From contig JBBDHG010000169.1 in the NCBI GenBank assembly GCA_037951165.1, positions 2,102,001 to 2,166,000 of the forward strand: 64,000 bases of DNA. Reading direction: 5' to 3'. The notes beneath the pieces were generated by a model. It saw nothing but the letters and a program-made list of their open reading frames with translations. It had not been told where the DNA came from and made no database searches. Both the position numbers and the translations under genes were made by a program. The DNA comes from Lophius americanus. Its lineage: Eukaryota > Chordata > Actinopteri > Lophiiformes > Lophiidae. Shown one piece after another: positions 36,313 through 48,460 of the stretch. Every line of letters starts with the position of its first letter. Positions within the stretch are counted from its first letter, which is position 1.

Positions 36313-37350
36313 GCGTGGATCAAAGCCCATCTTGTTTCTTCGAGTTCTACTTTTTCATTAAAGTCGGTGGAATTTTTTTTTTCTTTTCTTTTTTTTTTTT
36401 AAGCGCAAACTTTTTTCAAACGAGGAAAGTACAAAGAAGCCTCCTCATTTTTGCTAAATTGCTTCGCCTGATTTGCCGTTTGGAATAAATTGCAGTGTTG
36501 GCCAAAATTTGCAATTCACAGGAAGCCGTCCCCTCAGCCACGCTGAAGAACGTTAATCCATATTTCACGTTTGAATATAAGACGGAGGCAGAGGGGAAAA
36601 AAAAAAAAAGGGAACGGAAAGGGAAGATAGGTAACTCCTTGCCAGGAGATGAGGGGAGGAAGGGGTGGAGGAGGAGGGGGTGGAAGGAGAAGCTGTGGGA
36701 GTTGAGAAAAGGCGAGAGAATGGGAAGAAACAGGCGCCATTTAGAGTAAATGGCATCCAAAAACCCTCTCCAATTATCTGTGCCTGCCATGCCAGTGAGA
36801 CTGACTTAATTAAAAGGAGTTGAGAGGGAGGGGGGGGGGGGGAGGAAGGAACTGCCAGTGATTGAGGGGGCAGGCAGGCGACGTATCTGCAGCGAAACAC
36901 AAAGCTCAGGCATCGCGCGGGCTGTCCACCACTCTCTTTTCAATTTCCAACTTCAAAAGAGGATAAAGGAATAATAATAATAATTTTTTTTTTTTTTAAA
37001 GCGAGGGGGCTCACGCCATTGGCAGCCACGTAATTGTGCTATTTAAATCTTTCATTTTTATCACCCTTAGACGAGTCGTTGGTGGGAGAGAGGAATGTAC
37101 GAAAATAGATAATAAAACAGCTTCTTCCTCCTTTTTTTTGTTGTTGTTCTTGTCTGACTCCCTCCTTCTTATAATCCTCCTGCCTCTTTCTGAGAAAAAC
37201 CTTTGACAATGACCTTTTCGCATCAGGTCCGTTTCTATGGAAACAACACCCTGCCCCTCTATGTTGGGCGATTTCCTATCATCGGGCAGCCAAACTGGCC
37301 GACTGCTGATTGATAGAGGAAGAAAGCACGAATCTAAAGATTTGTCCATG
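35800..37350. promoter_or_regulatory. Candidate regulatory region
   Basis: About 1.5 kb of mostly unique sequence at raised GC. Examples are aaggcgctgaggacattgga, ggcggcgctgctgacatgga, cttaattaaaaggagttgag and ccacgtaattgtgctattta. Simple repeats interrupt it (CA at 36279-36310, T and A runs, G run near 36830). No coding frame has family features. Activity is inferred only from composition. Confidence 0.35.
36279..36310. repeat. CA microsatellite
   Basis: About 16 ca units followed by gcgcg. Confidence 0.95.
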
Positions 37351-37574
37351 AGTCTCTCTTTTCATGTTCGCATCCTCAGGGCCTGGTTGTGAGGAAAGAG
37401 CGTCTGCGACTGCGCAGACGCGACATCACGCGACCTTTTATGACATGATTGAAGCATCGAGTCGTTGGAAGGTTTTTTTAAAATCTCGGAGAGGAGTCGC
37501 TTATTTATGGAGCTTATTTATTGAAAAGTACTTTCAAACATTCTTTCTGACTTATTATTGAGGCCAATATAAAA

Positions 37575-37745
37575 TCCTTCTAGGTATGAAAATATGTCCC
37601 TTTAAAACTTACATGTCTGCTATGCGTTTGCAGTGGAACGTCCACAAGAGGGCAGTGAAGAGCCAAAATGGTGAAGGTAGGGGTCAATGTCGTCATTGGT
37701 GGTCTGCAAGGCCATTTTTCCACTTTCCACTTTCCACAGCATGGA
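37575..37745. repeat. Dispersed repeat with cacaagagggcagtgaagag
   Basis: Partner of 16975-17135. Preceded by tatgtccctttaaaacttac, a typical repeat junction. An adjacent TA run (37780-37801) separates it from the next family U copy. Confidence 0.5.
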
Positions 37746-37794
37746 TATTCGAAGGGCATGTGTATGCTTAAGAATATATACAATATATATATAT

Positions 37795-38065
37795 ATATAT
37801 ACAAAACATGGATCTCCTTAAGTCGATTCATACGCACCAAATCTGGACTAAATCGGACCAACTATGGCCTGAAACTTTTGGAGTTAAAGTTCCACCTAGT
37901 GGTGGAAATACACAACCAATCTTCCCCGAAATCAATCCAGTTCTTCCTTACAATAAGGTCTATGTGGACATAAAATTTGAAAATGATCGATGAAAAACGT
38001 TTGGAGTTATCATGTTAACACGAAGGATTTTAGCGGCGTTTGGTTTCCGTACTTATCCTAGACTC
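37795..38065 (-). repeat. Family U repeat, clear core
   Basis: gtcgattcatacgcaccaaa, tctggactaaatcgg, aagttccacctagtggtgga, cccgaaatcaatccagttct, tacaataaggtctatgtgg and cacgaaggattttagcggcg. Among the best copies for building a consensus. Confidence 0.8.
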
Positions 38066-39320
38066 TGTGGGGATATAAGTAGACAAAATAGGCAAATAAA
38101 ACTCTTCTATCTTTCACTTCCTGTTGCTGGCTACTGAGTGGCGCAACCACTAAGTGAAGTAGATACCAAACTAGCTATCTTGTGACTCAAAAGTGGTACA
38201 TCTAAAGTTATTAGTTTATCAAAGGGCTCGATCTTACTTTAATTTTACTAATAAGTGAAAAGAAAAAAAGTCAGATGAAAGTCCAATAAATGAAAAGACA
38301 TATTCATCTTGCATATGTTAAATGCCATTGTGCCACTGCAACCGACAAAAGGAATCACTTTGACTGTGAGCAGGATGTTTGGATACCGAAAAATCAACAT
38401 AAAGTTGTGGTTGAAACGTAGCAGCGACACAGAGGAGAATAACGACAAAAGAGTAAAAAAGGAAAACAGAGAGAATTTAATTCTGCCAGTTAGAATTACC
38501 GATCAATTCATCTTAAATGATGGTAACAAAATTATAATATTTTAAGAAAAAGACATGGTCTTCACTAATTACACAGTAAAAACTCCAAAAACATCGCTTT
38601 AGGATACGGTCCCTTAAATACAATTTAGGCTTTTCTTTTGAAAAATTTGAGACTACCAAAATCCTTCTTCTCCTCAAATCATCATCATCCTCATCATACT
38701 TCATCAAATGTGGTCACATGGAAGTATCTACAGTATTAGTAGTTAATGGGTGTTTAAAATATGTCGTTCAATCTTTTCGTCCTTCACCCTTCAGCCTCAC
38801 TTGGGACATTTTTGTATTTTGTTTTTGTGTTTTTCTGACAATCGTGGTTGGAAAAATGGAATTGGCATCAATTGTGGAAATGTGTCATTTCAACTTCTGT
38901 CAATTATTTGCTGTGTAAGCAAAATTGTTCCTCACAGCATGTTGAGGACAAAAATGTCCCCATTGAAAGATATTAAAACTATAATTACTGATCTGATTAC
39001 CGATTTAATTTAATTTTTTTCATTTGTAAATAAATTATATAAACACTAAAAAACTATAAAAAAGAAAACTGCATATGTTGATTTAGAGAAAATGTTCAGT
39101 TTGCAATGATTATTTTGATGAGTTCTGTTCACTTGATAATGTTTTTAATTACACCAACTGATTAGTTTATCTAATTTAAACTCAAATTTGATTATGAAGT
39201 GGTTTAAAATAATTAATAGTTGTAGCAACTTATGAAAATGACTTGAATAATAACTTTTTTTCTCCCAACATTGAAACTTAAAAATGTTTCCTACTGGCGC
39301 AATGAGTTTTACATATTTAC
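38066..39320. other. Unassigned AT-rich stretch
   Basis: Very AT-rich from about 38950. Short frames on both strands show no family resemblance. Confidence 0.45.
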
Positions 39321-39326
39321 AGGTAT

Positions 39327-39442
39327 GATATTATATTATATTATATCATATTGTTTTATATTATATTAAATCATATCATATTTTATCATATTATATTATA
39401 TGATATTATATAATACTACATTATATCATATTGTATTATACA
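39327..39442. repeat. TATTA/TATCA pentamer array
   Basis: Degenerate pentamers of tatta, tatca and tattg. The third pentanucleotide-type array in the window. Confidence 0.85.
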
Positions 39443-39889
39443 TGGGATTAAACTCAATCTCAGGCTGATGTCATCACAAACAGATATGGACCCAAACTCT
39501 CCTCTATAAGCCTCTGCCAGCAAACATACAGGAAGTTCTGGTGTGTCGCCGCCATCACCTTATTTCCGTTTATTGTAACGGATTGGACAGGGGTTCTCAC
39601 CGAAGACCCCGCAAACCTGGGCTGAATTATCAGAAGATTTTCTGCTGGACGAGAACGCAAAGTCAAGCTTAAATAAAAGAGAAAAAAACTTAAGAACATA
39701 ATAATATTATCCCATGATTCATCTGGAAATGGTAGCATGTTGATTTTTTGTCCTTAACATGAAGTCTCACTTTATAAAGAAGAAGTTTAAGTAAAAAACA
39801 CATATTGCAGAGATGATTTGTCTGAAGGGTCAACTTTGGTTTTGCATTTCAGTAAATAGGAGTCTACCCTTGGAGAGGATGCCTTTAAG

Positions 39890-39985
39890 ACATAAGACAT
39901 AATAAGACACTTTATTTGTCATTGTAGTCACTACAAAGACATTTTGTTTGGTAACTCTCCGACGGCAAGGAGAACTATTACTCTT
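39890..39985 (-). mobile_element. Retroposon 3' end fragment
   Basis: ataataagacactttatttg, tcattgtagtcactacaaag and gtttggtaactctccgacgg match, in reverse, the 3' UTR of a fish non-LTR retroposon ending in aataaag. Confidence 0.5.
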
Positions 39986-40880
39986 TTTATGTATTAAACT
40001 ACATATACATGTATATTTTTTAGAATTTAGAATTTTTTTAATATATATACAAAGATTTCTTTGTATATATATTGTGCATATTTTGTGTATTTCTTATTTA
40101 GGTTTTAATTATATTATGATATAATTAAATATTATAATTATATTATCATTTTTTTCAGTCACAGCTAAAGGTTATAGTTTGTGCACACAGCTCCCCTAGT
40201 GGACAGAGTTGGTATTTCTGAGCCAGAATCCCCGTCTCTAGGCTCAAAATGCCATTTCAGGTACATTTTTGGGTTCATAGGTTATCAAACTCTGCCAAAT
40301 GGTGAGTCATCCTGCTCTTATGGCACAAAAAAACTAGCACGATAAGTACTTGGTGGTATTTCTATCAAATGTGACGCAGTAATTATCAAAGAGTTTGTGA
40401 GAAAATGAATTGATTGTTTTGTGTTAATTTGATCAAATGATGTTATAGCATAGATAGAATTTCTGGTACTATTTTGTGAGTACGCACACACAAAACCAAG
40501 CACTGAGGAAGTATTTTAGGTCTTTCCAGAGACCCCAACGTTATGCAAAACCACACCTGATGGCTTCGGAACCATTCAGACTGATTCTGGCTCCGTGTTT
40601 TTCCGCTTACCTCGTCCGTGGCGTCCTGCATGCATCGACCGACATCGGTTTGCCCGAACATGTGTTCGGTTGTGGTTCGTGGACGCACGGATTGAGGAAA
40701 AGTCTTAATCGAATTTATCGACAGGGGTCCGATTACGTCGGATCGAGCGTCTAATTGTTGATGTTTGATTATAGAGGATTAATTTCCCGGCCCGGCACAT
40801 GTTTTTAATGTTAGTAAAAGATTTTTGTAAGAACTGGTCAATTGGATTAGACATTCGCTGAGAGGTCCGTGGGTACGAGT

Positions 40881-40913
40881 GCGTGTGTGTGTGTGTGTGT
40901 GAGTGTGTGTGTG
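40881..40913. repeat. TG microsatellite
   Basis: About 16 tg units with one interruption (gagtg). Confidence 0.9.
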
Positions 40914-40989
40914 GGAGAGAGAGCGGAAGGAGGTTTGAGTTAGCATGACAACCGCTATTTTGATGGGGCCAAAGCCAAGTATCTCCACA

Positions 40990-41181
40990 TATCCACTTTC
41001 CTTCTCCTATTCTCTCCTATTCATCCTCTCCTCCCTGCTTTTCCATCTCCACAGCCCTCCCTCTCCTCCCCCACTGTCTTCTTTGCTCTCCCCTCTTTCT
41101 TCTTAAACTCACATTCTCCTTTCACTGATCTCTCCTCTCCCCTCCTCCCCTCTTTCCCTTTCCCCTCTTTTTCCCCTCTCT
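40990..41181. repeat. Polypyrimidine tract of about 190 bp
   Basis: Almost unbroken C and T on the plus strand (short interruptions such as aaactcacatt near 41105), ending in cccctctctcag at 41181. Such tracts can form triplex DNA. The end also looks like a plus-strand splice acceptor, but no exon follows. Confidence 0.8.
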
Positions 41182-41484
41182 CAGTGTGTCGGCCTGTTCG
41201 GGGAGCGTCACATTCCCCTGAGTGGAGCTTTGGGAGCAGTCGGGAGGAATGGAGGAAGAGACGGAATAAGAGTTGTTTCGTTTTGTTTCGGATGTGGTTG
41301 TTTGTTGGTTTGGGGGGGGGGGGTAAGCCGACACTTTGAGCGCCGCTTTGGTGCCCCGTCCCAGATTATCTCGGGGAAACAGCCAATAATCTCTGGATTG
41401 AAAGAGATACAGATGAAGTGAGGAGCGACTCCATACCCTTAACCCTCAGTACTCTGCTCCTCACAGGCTGGATTGTTCGCTCAT

Positions 41485-41486
<2 letters not shown>

Positions 41487-41533
<47 letters not shown>
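41487..41533. repeat. CA microsatellite
   Basis: About 23 uninterrupted ca units. Confidence 0.97.
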
Positions 41534-41536
<3 letters not shown>

Positions 41537-42399
41537 TGTATACACAGCACCGGAGTCTCAGCTCCAGTTGCCACGGAGACCGCCATACCAGGGCTCTGAC
41601 CCAGGAGGTTTGGGACTGTTTTCCAAACACCCCCATCCCTCCCCCCCGACTCCCCCCAAGAAGCGGGAGAGATGGCAGCTGTAGGACAGCTGTTCTTTAC
41701 CAGGCCCCGAGCCTTAAACCACAACCATCATCCCACCGTCAGACCAGCCTGGACGGCATTTTGGGGACAAAAACACCCCAGAGCCCCAACGATTAGACAC
41801 ATCTGCCTCAAATAGTGGATTCTTCACAAGAGTCTGTGGGAAAGAGCAGGAGACAGCCTCCATACGGCGTAATAAAGCCCCGACCGACTTCACTTTCTTT
41901 TTCAGTCGGCTTGATGCTTCCTGCTGCTTTGCGCTCTTCTTTGTACACAATCATGTATTTGTGGTTAGGCTGTGCATAAATATATACCTTGACCTCCGAC
42001 TGGGGCGTAAAGATGGGTAACCGCTGGAGGTAAAGATTAAGATATGTAATAACAGTGTAATAGAAGGGTAAGGTCCCCCCCCACATTATTTCACACTACT
42101 ACCTTCTTGGATTGTGAATAATTACACTTGATGTGAACAAATGTTTAAGAGTATTGTCTCATTCCTAATAGCTCTCTGATAAACATTTATTAGACGCTTT
42201 TATTGTGGCGAGGTCTGGAAACGATTTCCTGATTTCTCTGGTTTTAATGACTAGGGATCTGGCGGAGGGGAATGCTCTCTGGTAGAGACTGGAATGATCT
42301 CGTACTTTAGTATCAACACTGTACAAAAAGGCCTGTTTTAAAATAATTGTGTATTTGGATTGTACGAGCAACATAATCCCAAGAATTGAAGTTAGAGGA

Positions 42400-42465
42400 A
42401 GAAGAAGAAGCTTTTATTTGGCAAATACAATCATACATTGTGTCCGAAAAAACAGCTTTTTTCAT
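42400..42465 (-). mobile_element. Retroposon 3' end fragment
   Basis: gaagaagaagaagcttttat, then ttggcaaatacaatcataca. Same type of reversed tail as 39890. Confidence 0.45.
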
Positions 42466-42479
42466 TCGAATAAATTCCC

Positions 42480-42775
42480 CGCAAGTGAGTGAGTAAAATA
42501 TGAAGTATTAGAGTAAATACAACAATAGATCAAATCAAACGCACCAAATTTGGACTAAATCAGACAAAAAGTTGAGTTAAATTATGAGAAAATTATGGGG
42601 AAGAAGTTTCCACAGCTGTCGAAAATAAACCAATTGACTGACCGTTCTCAAAATCAATCCAGCTCTTCCTCACACTGAAGTCTATGTGGGTATAAAATTG
42701 AAAAGGATCCTTGAAATAAGTTTTTTGAGTTACTGTGCTGACAATTGCATAATATCCCCGAATATATATGAGTTA
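42480..42775 (-). repeat. Family U repeat with internal change
   Basis: gcaccaaatttggactaaat, caaaatcaatccagctcttc, cctcacactgaagtctatgt and gatccttgaaataagtt are kept. The middle has acquired gaaaataaaccaattgactg in place of the usual tacaaccaacc. Confidence 0.75.
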
Positions 42776-43179
42776 CCTATAAGGTGCATTAGAGACTTGA
42801 TTATTTGGTTTAGCTAATCAAACGTTTTATCTCTGCTCTTTGTCGTCTGTGGATAGACTCGCCTATTAGTGAAACCAGAACCTTCCATCTATTGGAATTT
42901 CCTTTTCATTTGATCTCTGCTCATCGTAATAGTCATCACAGAAGAGGTTAATTCCCCCCATCTGGTCACACTTTCATGCAGTACACCTGCAGGAATCTGA
43001 ACTTTTGGGCCCACAGTTAATCTACAAAAGTCTGAAAAATAAAGTCTGTGGGGGACACTGGAGGTTTCACACTTAGGCCACAGTTTCAGTCTCCTTCTAT
43101 CAAGTCCTTCATTCATTTCAAGGTTCACCTGCCTGTCGATGGATATTGTCTGCCCCCACCTATGTAATAGCACAGCGAC

Positions 43180-43300
43180 AGCTCCAACTCCAAATCACCT
43201 GGTCTTTCTAGATTCATGTATTTCATCATTCTCCTCACAGTCATCGGCCACCACCACCACCACCACCAGTAACTGGACTCCATGAGGGGGTTTTATCTTG
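43180..43300. repeat. Dispersed repeat with CCA run
   Basis: tcctcacagtcatcggccac then five to six CCA units and ggactccatgaggggg. A weak relative of 26866-27095. Confidence 0.4.
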
Positions 43301-43429
43301 ACCTTTTGTATTTCATGGAAAACAGTCCCTTTCAACTACTCTAGCTCACTGTTGCTACCTCTATTATAAGGTACAACCTCTTAACCATTTTGGTAAAGCA
43401 TACTCTAGAAAAATTATTTAGACCGTGTT

Positions 43430-43665
43430 TGGATTAATCAAGTTACATAACTATGTTTAGTCTTCACATGCCAAACAAAAACAAAAACCTTCTTATCGAT
43501 TATGACTTTCTCTTAAGAGTTATTGCCTCCTCCTCGGTGGTCTGACCTCTCGTGTGCCCCAGGGCTCCATTCTTGGCCCCTTACTCTTTAGCATACACAG
43601 CCTGTCGCTGGGTCATATTATAAACAGGCTCAGTCACATTTCTCAGAAAGAGATAGTGACTCAGA
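43430..43665 (+). mobile_element. L2-type LINE reverse transcriptase fragment, broken frame
   Basis: cctctcgtgtgccccagggc, tccattcttggccccttact and gctgggtcatattataaaca match the same RT block as 34655 and 7050, in the opposite orientation. A stop and frame shift lie within it. Confidence 0.65.
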
Positions 43666-43979
43666 AATGAGATCAACCAAACAGTTGAGCAGAGAAATTA
43701 AAGGGTTTAAGAAAGTATTTCTTCATTTTCATTCACTGGTCTCACTTGATTGAAGTCCTATTTTAAAAATCTGTTTGCACATCTGCCGCTCAGAGATTAT
43801 ATATCTCGATACGTTGTACGATAAATAATCCCAGCCATGCACAAGCTATAATACTTGCAAACTTGGCATATCGCACGTTCCGATAAAGTTTTCAGACGAC
43901 CATAAAACTTTTGAAAAATGGATCTCGCAAACAAACTTTACAGAAACGAAAGAGCCACAGAAGAGAAACCGAGTCAGGG

Positions 43980-45500
43980 TTGTGGCAGTTTAGTACCTTC
44001 ACTTTCCAGTATCCATTACCCCACTGACTCTATAATACCCGCTCCTCATAGGTGAGCACATTGGTTTATTCAGCGTGTAATAGAATTTGGCAGGCCCCAC
44101 ATCTGCAGGAGCCAAAAACGCCATTGAGCTGAAACCAACGGCAGACGAAACCAAGTCGGCCTGAAGACGGTGCGGCAAATGAAAGCAGAGGGCGACCGAT
44201 CCAGCGACAGCAGAGCGTACAGTGTAAGGGTATTTCATTGGGGGAACAGAGCAATTACGCCAAGATGGATGGTCACCTTTCAGTGCGTTTCAAGGGCAGA
44301 CCAGCGAGGGATCATTACCTTTCTGAAGGGTTGGTTTAGTCGTCTGAATGGAGAACTTTGTTGACTCTACTTGGCATTTTTTGTAGAACAGAAGAGAAAA
44401 ACTGGATAGAAAACATCGAGCAAAAGCATTTTCCTCCCAGTTCTATCAAAGGCATACATTTCCACAGTGATTAGAGCTGAATGTATTACCAGGCAGCAAC
44501 AATAACAGATTAAACAGCTCTGAATTATTTAATGACCAACTGGGCTTTTAGTGGCGTTGGCTGGCCTTCAACCCGTACACAGATTTTGCCGTCCGTATTA
44601 ATGCCTCGCTCTCGTTACGTCCTGTTGTGTTCCAGCCGCTTCTATCACATCCAACCATTTTTTTTTCTTTTTCTTTTTGCACCCGTCGAAGTCTCCCTCC
44701 GTCTGAATGAAGTGTGAAATATGTGGGAGGATTTGGACTCCGCCGTCCACTCTCTTCTAAAATATATAATTTATACATATTTATTGCATATTCTCTGCCA
44801 GGAAAAGGGATTGGCTGCCTTGAGACAGCTTCCAAGAGCAGGAGACACATAAAAATAGCTGCTTTTCAAGTCCGGCACCCAAGCGTTCACTTATCAGCAT
44901 GGATACTTTTCCACTGTTTGAGTCTTTTGTCTCTCATTCTAATTAGCTGGTTGTCTTCTCGAAGGAAGACTAACGCGTTCCTTTTGTCATCAGAGTGCTA
45001 GGAGAAGGAGCAGGCGAAGTTAGAATGGTGGTGATTTGGCTCTCCCCCTCCATCTGTTTTGTTTTCCTTCCATCTCCCTCTTTTTGATGAGCTGGGTCTT
45101 CAGTCCCCCTTATAAAATCCCATTAGCTCTTAATGAAGTCAGGCTCCTAGCCTCTCGGCCTCACCTCATTTAGCACGATTGTCTGGCTGCCATTAGCATG
45201 GAGGCAATTACAGCCATGCGACAAGAGTAATTGGAAATGCCGACAGGGACCCCGAGAAATGGTAATAAATAAATATAAAAAAAAAAAATATTCCAGCTAA
45301 TAAGCTTCCATTCAGATGGTGGGGAAGGAGCCGCATGTGTCGGAGTTAAATCAACATAATTACAATTAGGGTTGGTGGGGTAAAGAGCCAGAAATGGATA
45401 TGGATGACGGTTAAGCACAGAGGTAGCAAGAGAGATGGAGGGAAATGTGGGATCACACACAGCGAAGCTAATAATGTGGAGCTAAGCGTGACCTCTAACT
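43980..45500. promoter_or_regulatory. Candidate conserved regulatory region
   Basis: About 1.5 kb without identifiable repeats. Dense examples include tctaattagctggttg (44940), taaaatcccattagctctta (45115), ctggctgccattagcatgga and ggcaattacagcc (45185), and agagtaattggaaatgcc (45225). TAATTA/ATTAGC-type cores cluster around 44940-45250. No frame here has family features. This is the strongest enhancer-like block I see. Confidence 0.45.
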
Positions 45501-45819
45501 CCTGTAACAAGAGGTCAGGGAGAGGATTGCGGAGCCTGTCAGCCTGCTTCCCTCTTTCATTATAGATTGTCCTTTTCTATATAGCCAAAATAGAACCCAT
45601 AATAATGCATGCATCTCAGAAAATACCTTGGGGAAAAAAAGGGTCAGCCCCTGGTATCCTATATTCATTCCCTGAGGTTGGTAGAATGTTCAGCAAGAAG
45701 ACACTGAAAGACTTCAGCGCGAAGCCCAAATAGATGCCAGTACCAGAATTCAGCGGTGGGATGCTCGGATAATCACGTGTTAAATTTATACCAGCTTTAT
45801 GAATCAAATAAAAAACTAA

Positions 45820-46315
45820 CTAAGCAAGCATTTATCCCCGAGAAAGTCCCCAATCCTTTGCATTGTACAAGCATCGCCCTGATTGACATCCTCATATTAA
45901 ATGTGAGGTTATGTCCAGAGTATTTTTTAGAAAAAAATAAGAAAAGCGGCCTTAAGGTAACAAAATAAGAACTTTTAGATAATAAAATAAATGTCATATA
46001 AACTAGACAGCTCTCCTTGAAACGATTCATATGCATTATCATATATATTATTATTAATATATTACATATTAAACATCTGGACTGACTGAAGTCAATGGTA
46101 CGAAATTATACTTGAAAGCTTTTGGAGGGAAAGTTTCCCATAGTGTCAGAAATATACAACCCACCTTTCCCCAAATCATTCCAGTTCTTCCTGGCACTAA
46201 GTTCTGTTCGGGTATGAAATTAAAAAAATTATTCACGAAATAGTTTTTTGGGTTCCTGCATTAACGCGAAAGATCTTCAGTGGCGGACTTGGCAATGATT
46301 ATTCCATAATCTCAC
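45820..46315 (-). repeat. Family U repeat, near full length
   Basis: Runs from ttatccccgagaaagtcccc through ttgcattgtacaagcatcgc, cctgattgacatcctc, aatgtgaggttatgtccaga, and cagaaatatacaacccacct to ttaacgcgaaagatcttcag. A TA-rich insertion (46040-46075) splits the gaatcgact-type block. Confidence 0.8.
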
Positions 46316-46528
46316 CAAAATCAGGTGATATTAGGGATATATAATATATATGTTTAGAATACTACATTCACTTTTACTTGAATGCAGTAAACAATAACTT
46401 GAAGGGTTCAGAAAACGTGAGAGGGACACGCAAAAGCAACGCAAGAAGGTGCCTTCATTGTATTGTTGAAACTGCAAATTTATTATTACCAATATGTTTT
46501 GCATTCATTCATTCATTAATTGATCAAT

Positions 46529-46530
46529 CA

Positions 46531-46614
<84 letters not shown>

Positions 46615-46661
46615 GTCTATCTGTCTATCTACATGTCTGTCCGTCCGTCTGTCTGTCTGTC
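46529..46661. repeat. ATCT/GTCT tetranucleotide microsatellite
   Basis: About 24 atct units grading into gtct, gtcc and gtct units. Plus-strand [12 protein letters not shown] frame is an artefact. Confidence 0.95.
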
Positions 46662-47699
46662 AGAACTGAAACCAGGTCCTTCTTGCTGCGAGGCTAACAA
46701 GTACGAGGTTATAAATAATGCCTGCTAGGAAGTGTTTGTAATCAGATTGCCTATAAATTCTTTTGCAAAAACAAATCTCACCACAAAACACTTTTTTAAT
46801 TAATTAATATCGGTTTGTGGTTCATCCAGTGTTAGTGGCTCTGCAGGCCACGGCGTTCTTCTTGGTGTTTGCATTCTTTAGCTCAGTCGTCGTTGCTCTG
46901 CTCGCTGACTTCTCCCAGCTGCTCTACCGGTGCAGTTTGACGCACATGGCCCGGCGCCGCCCCAGCGCTAGAATCTCTGATGGCATCAACAAAGATTTGT
47001 TTTGCACAGGGATGAAACTTCATACTTGTTACCCTTCAGTGGAAAGTGGGCTTCACACCCCCACCCCCTATTTCCCACAACTAGGGTAGAATTATAAGGT
47101 AGCCCGTCCTTAAGTGCAATACTTGAGTAAATGTTCTAAGTCACTCAACTCCACGTATGATGGTGAGTAAACAAAAGGCCTAACCACAACAAAGGTTCAT
47201 GAGAGAATCGCCGTTCTGTGACCGAGTCCATAAGGGTCGATAAAGACGCTGCAAGTTAGCCACGCGAACGTTAAACAGACGCACGTATTCCAACAAAGAT
47301 GAGTATGGAGTTAATGTGGAAAGTAACCTGACCTGACAGAAAAGTCCCAGCCTGAGTGATAATCCTCTTCTAAATAGATTATTAAGACTCTACTACGGTC
47401 AGAGTCTGGGCTGGATTCATCCCATGATTCAGATATTGTGGATCTGAGAGACCCAACCTCTGACGACCATCTTAAAGGAATCCTGAAGGCGTATCTTTGT
47501 TTATTCTTTGTTTTATGTTGTCTCGTCTTTTGATGCCTTTGTCTCAATTATTGGTTTACGTACCTCTTTTTTCCCTCGTTTTTGTTTATTTTTCTTTCAT
47601 TCATTCCTTCATTCGTCATTTCTGACTGTTTACCCTGTTTTAAGGTTGTGTGTATGTGCAGGTTTAATAGCCCAAAAATGTTATTTGATCGTCATCACT
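46662..47699. other. Unassigned non-coding stretch
   Basis: A plus frame at 46817-47089 has a hydrophobic run (ATAFFLVFAFFSSVVVALLA) but no splice context or family match. I do not call a gene. A second frame on the minus strand at 47311-47547 is also unassigned. Confidence 0.45.
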
Positions 47700-47980
47700 G
47701 TTAAAGAAGTAACTCAAAAACCATTTTGTGGATGATTTTCAAATTTTATTCCCATATAGATTTTAGTGTGAGGAAGAAGAGAAGTGGTTAAGGGAAGGGT
47801 CGGTTGAATATTATAGTAGCTTTAATCCCATAAGATTTCTCTAAATTGGACCAATTTAGTTTAAATTTGGTGCGTTTGACACACCTCAAATTTACATTAA
47901 ATTTAGATTTGAGGTGTTCAGGGGGGGTGGGGCTGGGGGTTGTTGCAACCCTTCCTGTCAGGGACGACAGCATATCTGCC
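47700..47980 (+). repeat. Family U repeat, patchy
   Basis: gtaactcaaaaaccattttg, gattttagtgtgaggaagaa, gggaagggtcggttg and tttaaatttggtgcgttt, then jumps to ctgtcagggacgacagcata. Middle shortened. Confidence 0.7.
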
Positions 47981-48218
47981 TAATTTTAAATATTTAATGT
48001 TTTTCTATTTTTGAGATGGGTTTGTGACAAATGATGCAAGTGGACCTGCTCAAAAAATATTATATAATTCAAAATGAAGGTTTGATGAATCAGGAAACAG
48101 GATTTTCTTTTATAACTTTCCTCAGCATTGTTGAATTTTTCCCATACTTGTACTCATGTCAGAAATGTGTATTCAACTATCTACGCCTCATCTAATCTGC
48201 TTCATCAGGGAGGAAGAG

Positions 48219-48460
48219 TGGGAATGATGGTGAGCTATGACTGGGCAGGGCAAAGCCAGACTGAACTCTGGTGGAGGCCGGCGGTCCAACATGGGTATGG
48301 GGTCTACAGAGACCATCTAGCAGCTGGTTCCCTCCGAAGTGTCCCTCTGGATAGCTGGAGCTCAGAGTCTCCCAGTTTGATCTGGTAAAACCAATGACTA
48401 GGTCAGATGTTAAACGGGCAAAAAGCCCAGCTAGCTGGCTTGGAGCCAGGAACGTTTTAT
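48219..48460 (+). pseudogene. 28S rRNA fragment (domain II), decayed
   Basis: The plus strand follows eukaryotic 28S rRNA in order: gatggtgagctatgactggg (48226), cagggcaaagccag, aactctggtggaggccggcg, tgggtatggggtctacagag, cagctggttccctccgaagt (48321), then ctggatagctggagctc, tctggtaaaaccaatgacta and gcaaaaagcccagctagctg with ttggagccagg. In intact 28S these correspond to GGTGAACTATGCC, GGGCGAAGCCAGAGG, CTGGTTCCCTCCGAAG, ATAGCTGGCGCTC and AGAAGCCCGGCTCGCTGG. Several deletions are present (for example between ggtcc and tgggta), with many substitutions. It is a relic inside non-coding DNA, not a functional rRNA gene. Whether it came by retroposition or rearrangement is not visible. Confidence 0.88.

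Noticed and set aside
40476..40754. 92-codon plus frame in a CpG-richer patch
   Set aside because: No homology I recognise and no exon boundaries.
46817..47089. Frame with a hydrophobic run resembling a membrane segment
   Set aside because: No splice context, no family match. Probably chance.
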